Shown: piece after piece, positions 63,289 to 64,000 of the stretch
Position numbering within the stretch: the stretch's first letter is position 1
Layout of the letters: the number at the start of each line of letters is the position of its first letter
Source of the DNA: Maratus speciosus
Lineage: Eukaryota > Arthropoda > Arachnida > Araneae > Salticidae
Direction of reading: 5' to 3'
Length of the DNA stretch: 64,000 bases
Assembly (NCBI GenBank): GCA_963932465.1
Contig: CAWVRF010001071.1
Coordinates: forward strand, 1 to 64,000
Program-made: the position numbers and the translations under genes
Notes under the pieces: model-generated
The model's input: only the letters and a program-made list of their open reading frames with translations
Told to the model about the DNA's origin: nothing
Databases searched by the model: none

Positions 63289-64000
63289 AAATGAAGGTTT
63301 TGCTAGTAATATTCATTTTTTTCCCGTAAAAGCCAATAAATTATGCAGTTTCCATTTAAAGATTTCTTTTCGAGATATGCGAAATATTTTGGCGATAATT
63401 AAAATTCATTTCAGAAGAATAATTTTATTCCGCGTTCAAAGTGGCTGAATGAGGAAATTTAATTTTTAAATTATCATTTATTAAAATATTCAGAATCATA
63501 GGTTATTTTCAAACCCATGTTACAATAACAGAAGATTCTAACGGACATTTTTAAGGTAAAAAATAATCACATGCTCTCAAATTGTGCATGCATTAGCGTA
63601 ATCACGGGATGAACAGGTCCCGTGTTGCAATTCCGCGGTAAAACTTACTTATAAAAATACAGATACGCCAGATAATTGTATAAATAAATGAGTTTTTTTT
63701 TATGTTTAATTCTAATTTCTTTTAATAATATATTAAATTTTAAAAATCAAAAAACTTGACTGCGTAAAAAGCGAAATATTTAATTATTTCTCATCAATAT
63801 GAAACTATTTTTTTATATTTCTTAATTTTTTTTTATTTACTTGTATTGATGACTTTTAAGTTGTGTTTAATTATTAGTTCCTATCTACAAACACTCTTTT
63901 GATGAGGCCTAAAGATGTCTATTATGAACGTTAGAGTTACAGTAAATGTAGCGATTCAAAGTACACAACTTCCATTTTTTATAATATTTAAACAAAGCTT
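63207..64000 (+). repeat. Partial monomer, unit 25
   Basis: Only the first 794 bases are present, ending at an AAGCTT. State a is C. It shares G-to-C at 63929 with unit 24. The array continues beyond the window. Confidence 0.95.

Larger units (their letters stand above)
1..64000 (+). repeat. Macrosatellite array, about 2,602-bp monomer, 24 full plus 2 partial copies
   Basis: The same sequence recurs every 2,601-2,604 bases across the entire window, always in the same orientation. Successive tRNA-like genes start at 748, 3351, 5953, 8555, 11158 and so on up to 63207. The array has no unique flank at either end. Variable sites are few. I use nine markers, given at unit-1 positions: a=803 (G/C), b=T-run at 1623-1633 (11, 10 or 9 T; the 9-T form reads AAA before it), c=1829 (C/G), d=1998 (A/T), e=2133 (A/T), f=2782 (A/G), then in the unit tail g=3173 (A/T), h=3229 (A/G), i=3296 (G/C). 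Unit entries list the states in this order as a b c d e f | g h i. Units are phased to begin at the first base of the tRNA-like gene, which is an arbitrary choice. Confidence 0.98.

Noticed and set aside
1..64000. Ribosomal DNA or 5S cluster
   Set aside because: No 18S, 28S, 5.8S or 5S sequence is recognisable in the monomer.
1..64000. Telomeric or simple satellite
   Set aside because: No TTAGG-type arrays, and the monomer is a complex 2.6-kb unit.

Overview
The whole 64-kb window is one head-to-tail tandem array (a macrosatellite) with a monomer of about 2,602 bp. There are 24 complete monomers and two partial ones, and the array runs off both ends. I see no protein-coding gene. All open frames are 94 codons or shorter, recur once per monomer only because the DNA does, and show no recognisable domain. 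The AT-rich composition, the eukaryotic tRNA-Leu layout, the interrupted (GTCT)n tract and the dispersed-repeat style modules point to a metazoan nuclear genome, probably an arthropod. The species cannot be named from the sequence.

Layout of one monomer, using unit 1 (748-3350) and the tail of the previous unit: (i) an 82-bp tRNA-Leu(AAG)-like gene at 748-829, with intact Pol III A and B boxes but damaged acceptor and anticodon arms; (ii) about 800 bp of AT-rich DNA with one clear hairpin (1144-1165) and no recognisable gene; (iii) a fragment that looks derived from a transposable element (about 1634-1836), then a short module (1837-1917) whose diverged twin lies at 435-513; (iv) a 9-bp-arm hairpin and an interrupted (GTCT)n tract (2044-2083); (v) about 5.4 tandem subrepeats of 144-155 bp (2107-2905), each with a GGCGCTGCT core; the first core is a perfect match to the CTCF consensus; (vi) a 71-bp inverted-repeat element (593-663, and once per unit) that leads into the next tRNA-like gene.

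Monomers are nearly identical, so the few variable sites work as markers. They show two kinds of higher-order repeat. A 13,013-bp five-monomer block is present twice in succession (1-13013 and 13014-26026). A 5,205-bp two-monomer block is present twice at 42391-52800. Unit 11 looks like a recombinant between two subfamilies. Units 20-25 share new variants with their neighbours, as expected from unequal exchange or local conversion.

The most interesting possibility is functional. Each monomer pairs a TFIIIC-type promoter (tRNA boxes) with five CTCF-like cores in one orientation. Both are known boundary or insulator elements. In this window that is 25 TFIIIC-type sites and about 120 CTCF-like cores. 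This is inference from motifs; nothing here proves binding or expression.
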